Shown here: piece after piece, positions 30,531 to 34,022 of the stretch
Numbering within the stretch: position 1 is the first letter of the stretch
Layout of the letters: each line of letters starts with the position of its first letter
IMG/VR virus record: IMGVR_UViG_3300028044_000037
Location: 1 to 34,022 of that record
Strand: one strand, 5' to 3'
Length of the DNA: 34,022 bases
Origin: a virus
Made by a program: the position numbers and the translations under genes
Notes under the pieces: model-generated
What the model was told of the DNA's origin: nothing
The model's input: the letters and a program-made list of their open reading frames with translations, nothing else
Database searches by the model: none

Positions 30531-31528
30531 CCAACTACCCTCGCACCAAATGCGTCTTTAAATTCCTGTGCAATACCAAGCGCACAAGCCTCTGGGTTTG
30601 CTAATATCTCTGAAGCGGTATAACCAGCCTGACAGTTCGCAATATCTCCGTCTGGCGTGTGCCAGATCACTTTGTCTTCTTTGTCCGTATACTTCCAAGG
30701 AACGATGTCAGGATGAATTACGCCATCAGTGCAGCCTTTGCGCTGGAACTCAACTGGAATACCGTCAGAATTATGCTTCTCACAGCGCCAAGTCGAATCT
30801 TCTTTGGCTGTCGAATGAGCGCAAGTCCGGCAACTAAACGTCTTAGGTAGCTCTTGCTTATGGCAAAAAGAATGATAATTACAAAACTTACATTCAAACC
30901 AGCTTGGGTCAGTAGATAACGGAGGTGGCATACGATCATCAAGAGCAATCCTTTTCCCTCTATCCACGTATTTTTGCGCTAAGTCTTTGTCTAAGCGCAC
31001 ACGCTCGGTATAAATCTCGTCATTGTCTTTGCAAATGCTCACATAAAGACCTCGGTCAATATTAAGACCCAACATATAAATTTGCATCTGGACATAGTGC
31101 ATGGGCTTAGACTTCTCTACGCCTTTCTTAACAAGATCATTAAACGATTTTAAGCTATGGGTCTTTATTTCGATCACGTGAGGACGCTTAGGCGACTCAG
31201 GCACTCCTGACAGAGCCACTCCATCTGCTGAACCAGATACAAAGGCATCAAAGTTTACGCGCGTCTGTGCGCCTCTGACGTCTATTCCAATCGCACGTAG
31301 ATCGCTAATGATCGTTGTTTCCTCTAATTGACCACGCCTAAACAATCTCAAGATTCGACCTTTAAATTGTTCAGGCATAACCCAACGAAAGTTAAGCCAC
31401 AAGTATCGTTCGCAGTGGTGGCCGAGCTGACTAGCGCCTAAGTGCGACCTATTTTCTGATTGACGTTGCTCGTGGTGTTGGTCAATTAAGTTGGCTATGG
31501 TGTTTTGGGGTTCAGGGATTAGTGACAT
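30527..31528 (-). CDS. PD-(D/E)XK exonuclease with probable Fe-S cluster (Cas4/AddB-like)
   Basis: A 333-residue nuclease. The PD-(D/E)XK core is GSADGV (Asp102), VIEIKTHS (Glu120, Lys122) and a following QMQIYM (Gln near 147). Cys39 together with C213-x2-C216-x5-C222 gives the four-Cys iron-sulphur pattern known from Cas4 and AddB nucleases. A further set of Cys (233, 236, 249, 266) suggests a zinc-binding tail. It probably trims DNA ends for recombination or replication. AAAAGGAATAAGA precedes the ATG; it overlaps both neighbours. Confidence 0.85.
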   Translation of the reverse strand: MSLIPEPQNTIANLIDQHHEQRQSENRSHLGASQLGHHCERYLWLNFRWVMPEQFKGRILRLFRRGQLEETTIISDLRAIGIDVRGAQTRVNFDAFVSGSADGVALSGVPESPKRPHVIEIKTHSLKSFNDLVKKGVEKSKPMHYVQMQIYMLGLNIDRGLYVSICKDNDEIYTERVRLDKDLAQKYVDRGKRIALDDRMPPPLSTDPSWFECKFCNYHSFCHKQELPKTFSCRTCAHSTAKEDSTWRCEKHNSDGIPVEFQRKGCTDGVIHPDIVPWKYTDKEDKVIWHTPDGDIANCQAGYTASEILANPEACALGIAQEFKDAFGARVVG

Positions 31529-32723
31529 TCTTATTCCTTTTCATTTGCATAAATTTTGCATAAGCAGGGCTTTTAGGTTGCGTCATACCTAAACCTTTAC
31601 ACCACCAATCGTTTCGCAACAACACTTTGCAAAGCCTCCGCCAAGACGGAACCCAATGCTCATTTTCCAATTCCTTTGGGGCGCTGTCTGGTAAATTGCC
31701 TACGTAACCTCTTTTTCGCCAACCTTTAATATGATCTTTAAACCGCTCTACATAATGATCTCTACTAACCGCAGGAAGGGTGCTTAACAATAAATTACAA
31801 AAAGTTTTATACGTATGATTTGGTGGCAATGTAATTTTGTTATAACCGTTTACATTGCCAGTTTCGTGTATATACAAAGAGCCACTATTTGCACCATTAA
31901 CCCTTGCTACAACTTTAAACCAAGACTCAGGCTCAAGTATGTGATAAAGCCAAAGGCCACGCCTTTGATCGTCACCGTAAGGTTGACACAATCTTTGTTG
32001 CGACAACGGCACACCTGCTTGATGCATCAAATCATAAATTGTGTTGTAACATTTTGACGAAATACGGTTATATACCCAAATATCTTTAGTGCGCCAATCG
32101 TAAATTGGGTAAATGTTGTATACATTTGATACAACTTTTGTTGTCCAACGCTTATTGTTAAATGTTTCTTTATCTGCAATAGCAATTGTTCTAAACCGAT
32201 TTAGGCTTTCATCGCAACGAATACCGACAAACGTTGCTAATGGTTGGCCTTCAGAATACCAATCAGCAAACATAACAATAAATTCTTCAAACTCTAATCT
32301 TGGCACAAAAAACGGATAAAAATCGTTTTCATTAACAACGCCATTCATTTTTGGCATTGGTCTAACCCAATCTGCTTGCCGTTCCTTATCCCAACAAGTC
32401 CATGTTGGCTGATATGTACTAACTGCGTTTCGCAATTTAATTGGCAAACAAATCCAATGCAAATCAATGTAATCACGGTAAAGATCAAACATTTCTTTGG
32501 CGTGGTCGGCTGTTGCTTTGTATTGCGCCTCAAAATCAATCAACATAACGCCTATTTTTCTATTGCGTAAAATAGCCTCTTCCATGACAAGATGAAACAT
32601 AACGGAAGAATCTTTACCACCAGAAAATGAAAGTAAAATTTTATCGAAATTGTCAAATGTATAAGCAATACGCTCTTTAGCAGAGGTAAGCACGTTTTTA
32701 GGTATTGGTTTTTTTAGTTCCAT
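31512..32723 (-). CDS. IbrA-like PP-loop (PAPS reductase-type, DUF3440) protein
   Basis: A 403-residue protein of the adenine nucleotide alpha-hydrolase fold. The PP-loop SFSGGKDSS is at 32-40. Other family elements are VMLIDFEAQY, FVGIRCDESLNRFRT, PIYDWRTKDIWVY and SQQRLCQPYGDD. In E. coli and prophages the homologue IbrA works with the ParB-like IbrB and activates expression of other prophage genes; the biochemical reaction is not settled. The gene directly follows its IbrB-like partner. Base composition is similar to its neighbours. Confidence 0.85.
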   Translation of the reverse strand: MELKKPIPKNVLTSAKERIAYTFDNFDKILLSFSGGKDSSVMFHLVMEEAILRNRKIGVMLIDFEAQYKATADHAKEMFDLYRDYIDLHWICLPIKLRNAVSTYQPTWTCWDKERQADWVRPMPKMNGVVNENDFYPFFVPRLEFEEFIVMFADWYSEGQPLATFVGIRCDESLNRFRTIAIADKETFNNKRWTTKVVSNVYNIYPIYDWRTKDIWVYNRISSKCYNTIYDLMHQAGVPLSQQRLCQPYGDDQRRGLWLYHILEPESWFKVVARVNGANSGSLYIHETGNVNGYNKITLPPNHTYKTFCNLLLSTLPAVSRDHYVERFKDHIKGWRKRGYVGNLPDSAPKELENEHWVPSWRRLCKVLLRNDWWCKGLGMTQPKSPAYAKFMQMKRNKNVTNP

Positions 32724-32724
32724 A

Positions 32725-33831
32725 TTAGTAAATGTTCGCTTTAGTTTTAGATTGTGATTGTTCCCATGTCAAAGCCTGCCTATTGTTAGCAACAAGCCAT
32801 TTATTGAGATATTCAAACGCTTTACGATCTGCTGCCTCCTTTTGGAGGTCAGATAGTAAGTTATAACCGCCACAATACCTTGATGAAATGCCACTATGTA
32901 AGCACATTGCAGCTTGCCCAAGCCATGCTATTCGGTTCATTTTTTCGTTGGTCAAATAATGCTCGCAACTATGCTTCCATTCAACAATCAATCTTTTTAA
33001 TGATTGTTCAAAACAATCAATGTCAGACAAAAAATCACGATAAGCAATTTCTGATTGCTCAACAGTCATTCCTTTAAGTGGTTTATCTGAATAAAAGCCA
33101 GCGGGGTAACATTCCCAATCTTGCCATTCATGAAAAATTCTAGTTTCATCTAATGACAAGACCTCAACGTCAGTTTCATCAATAATTTGCAACCGATCAT
33201 CGTCCATAATCACAGCGTCCCAAGCCTGAGAAAATTGTTCATTTGAAAAAACATCTTGTAAACCTGTAATTTGACATAAGCGCAAAACTTCATCATCGTC
33301 CATGCCTAATTCTCTTGCAATTCGTTCGTTGCTCCAATTTCGACGTTTAAGCTCAATTACCATTTCAGACATTGCTTCTACTTTATGCTTGCCTCTAGCC
33401 CGATTGTGACGAACGGTTGACGCCATACGGTTTGCTTTGTCTGTTTGTGTCGCTCTAATCTGAACAACAGGCAAATAACCATGCACACGGCTTTGTATTT
33501 CCGCACATTCTTTACCAACTCTATGACGATGAAAGCCGTCAATAACTTCTCTTTTCCCTTCATGTTCCATTGTCACAATTGGCTGAGTGTAGCCGTCCGC
33601 ATCAATTGATAACCTAAGCAATTCCATTTCAGGCGGTGCTACGCTGTTTGGGTTGTAATCGTTTGCGTGGATTAAAGGGTTTTTTACCCATTTCACAAAA
33701 TCAACTGGTTCAGAATTAAAAGGGCTAAATTCGTGCAAAACTTCACGAATATGGTTGATAGCTTCAACCTTTTCATCTAAAGATAAATCTTTAAGACTAT
33801 TTAAATAATTGTCAATATTAGGTATAATCAT
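32725..33831 (-). CDS. IbrB-like ParB/Srx-domain protein with C-terminal extension
   Basis: A 368-residue protein. Residues about 1-200 match IbrB: ANDYNPNSVAPPEMELLRLS, DGYTQPIV, the ParB box VIDGFHRHRVGKE, STVRHNRARGKHKVEAM and ELGMDDDEVLRL, a helix-turn-helix. About 150 extra C-terminal residues are unfamiliar and may be the reason for a phage-specific role. The ATG at 33831 follows AAGGAG by six bases; a GTG at 33852 lies before that site and is unlikely. It is the first gene of the ibrB-ibrA pair. Confidence 0.85.
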   Translation of the reverse strand: MIIPNIDNYLNSLKDLSLDEKVEAINHIREVLHEFSPFNSEPVDFVKWVKNPLIHANDYNPNSVAPPEMELLRLSIDADGYTQPIVTMEHEGKREVIDGFHRHRVGKECAEIQSRVHGYLPVVQIRATQTDKANRMASTVRHNRARGKHKVEAMSEMVIELKRRNWSNERIARELGMDDDEVLRLCQITGLQDVFSNEQFSQAWDAVIMDDDRLQIIDETDVEVLSLDETRIFHEWQDWECYPAGFYSDKPLKGMTVEQSEIAYRDFLSDIDCFEQSLKRLIVEWKHSCEHYLTNEKMNRIAWLGQAAMCLHSGISSRYCGGYNLLSDLQKEAADRKAFEYLNKWLVANNRQALTWEQSQSKTKANIY

Positions 33832-33863
33832 TTCATTCTCCTTGGTTGCCACAGGTAACTTTT

Positions 33864-33896
33864 GCCCCTAGACTTATTCTCTAGGGGCTTTTTTTT
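33864..33896 (+). terminator. Strong intrinsic terminator, oriented rightward
   Basis: GCCCCTAGA (33864-33872) pairs perfectly with TCTAGGGGC (33880-33888), with a seven-base loop, followed by eight T (33889-33896). The U tract is on the plus-strand transcript, while both flanking genes are on the minus strand. On the minus strand only four A follow the stem, so it does not serve those genes. Confidence 0.85.
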
Positions 33897-33897
33897 A

Positions 33898-34022
33898 CTA
33901 CTTAGCAGCCCAAGGTGGAACTGAAGATGACTTTGGGGCAGAAGCACCTTTTAATTCTTCAGGTACAGATTCGGCAGTCAGAGGCATGTTGATTAATGGC
34001 TTATAACCTTTAACCTCGTTTT
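33898..34022 (-). CDS. C-terminal end of an unidentified early gene (partial)
   Basis: The minus-strand frame is open from the window edge to tandem stops TAG-TAA. It encodes the last 40 residues, with GYKPLINMPLTAESVPEELK and then GASAPKSSSVPPWAAK. The Ser/Pro/Lys-rich end resembles the flexible tail of a phage DNA-binding or recombination protein, but there is too little to name it. Confidence 0.6.
   Translation of the reverse strand, partial: NEVKGYKPLINMPLTAESVPEELKGASAPKSSSVPPWAAK

Noticed and set aside
29905-30561. Plus-strand frame (218 codons) opposite the methyltransferase gene
   Set aside because: No start context and a composition typical of antisense shadows; unlike the minus-strand alternative frame it lacks a ribosome binding site.
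1-34022. Integrase, attachment site, CI-type repressor, tRNA or CRISPR array
   Set aside because: No gene with the relevant motifs and no cloverleaf or regularly spaced repeats were seen on either strand; lifestyle cannot be decided because the window is incomplete.

Overview
The window is about 34 kb of a tailed-phage (siphovirus) genome with an HK97-type head. The host is Gram-negative, because the lysis cassette ends in a nested inner/outer-membrane spanin pair. A freshwater proteobacterial host is only a guess from gene content and moderate base composition. No integrase, CI-like repressor, tRNA, rRNA, IS element or CRISPR array is visible. The right edge cuts through a gene and the left edge probably does too, so the genome is incomplete here.

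Layout. Positions 1-25432 read rightward (late genes): packaging (small and large terminase), portal, two small structural genes, prohead protease and major capsid protein. Next comes a 3.5-kb block of glycan-type enzymes inserted between capsid and connector genes: a DUF115-like protein, a GT-A-like transferase, a capsule-synthesis-like protein, an FkbM methyltransferase and a GT9-like transferase. Head-tail connectors, tail terminator, tail tube, two tail chaperone frames joined by a -1 frameshift, a 1668-residue tape measure and a short tail tip follow. The arm ends with small genes, a metallophosphoesterase and endolysin/holin/Rz/Rz1. Positions 25424-34022 read leftward (early genes): a winged-helix protein, a run of very small proteins, a DUF3310 protein, a VRR-NUC nuclease, an SF2 helicase, a cytosine-C5 DNA methyltransferase that overlaps a second long open frame, a Fe-S PD-(D/E)XK nuclease, an IbrA/IbrB-like pair (PP-loop and ParB-like), and the end of one more gene.

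The most striking signal is a diversity-generating retroelement (DGR) signature. The last codons of the putative receptor-binding protein (VR, 22059-22127) are copied about 95 bases after its stop codon (TR, 22222-22290). Across 69 aligned bases there are 17 differences, and every one falls on an A in the downstream copy; all 49 non-A positions are identical. TR is rich in AAT codons, as in known DGRs. No reverse transcriptase or Avd-like gene is in the window, and TR seems to lack about 27 bases present in VR. Either the enzyme lies outside the window or acts in trans, or the system was lost recently.

Other notable points: the capsid protein keeps the Lys, Asn and Glu that form HK97 chainmail crosslinks; a glycan gene appears to need a frameshift or a missing C to be expressed; and the methyltransferase gene carries a 287-codon overlapping frame with its own strong ribosome binding site.
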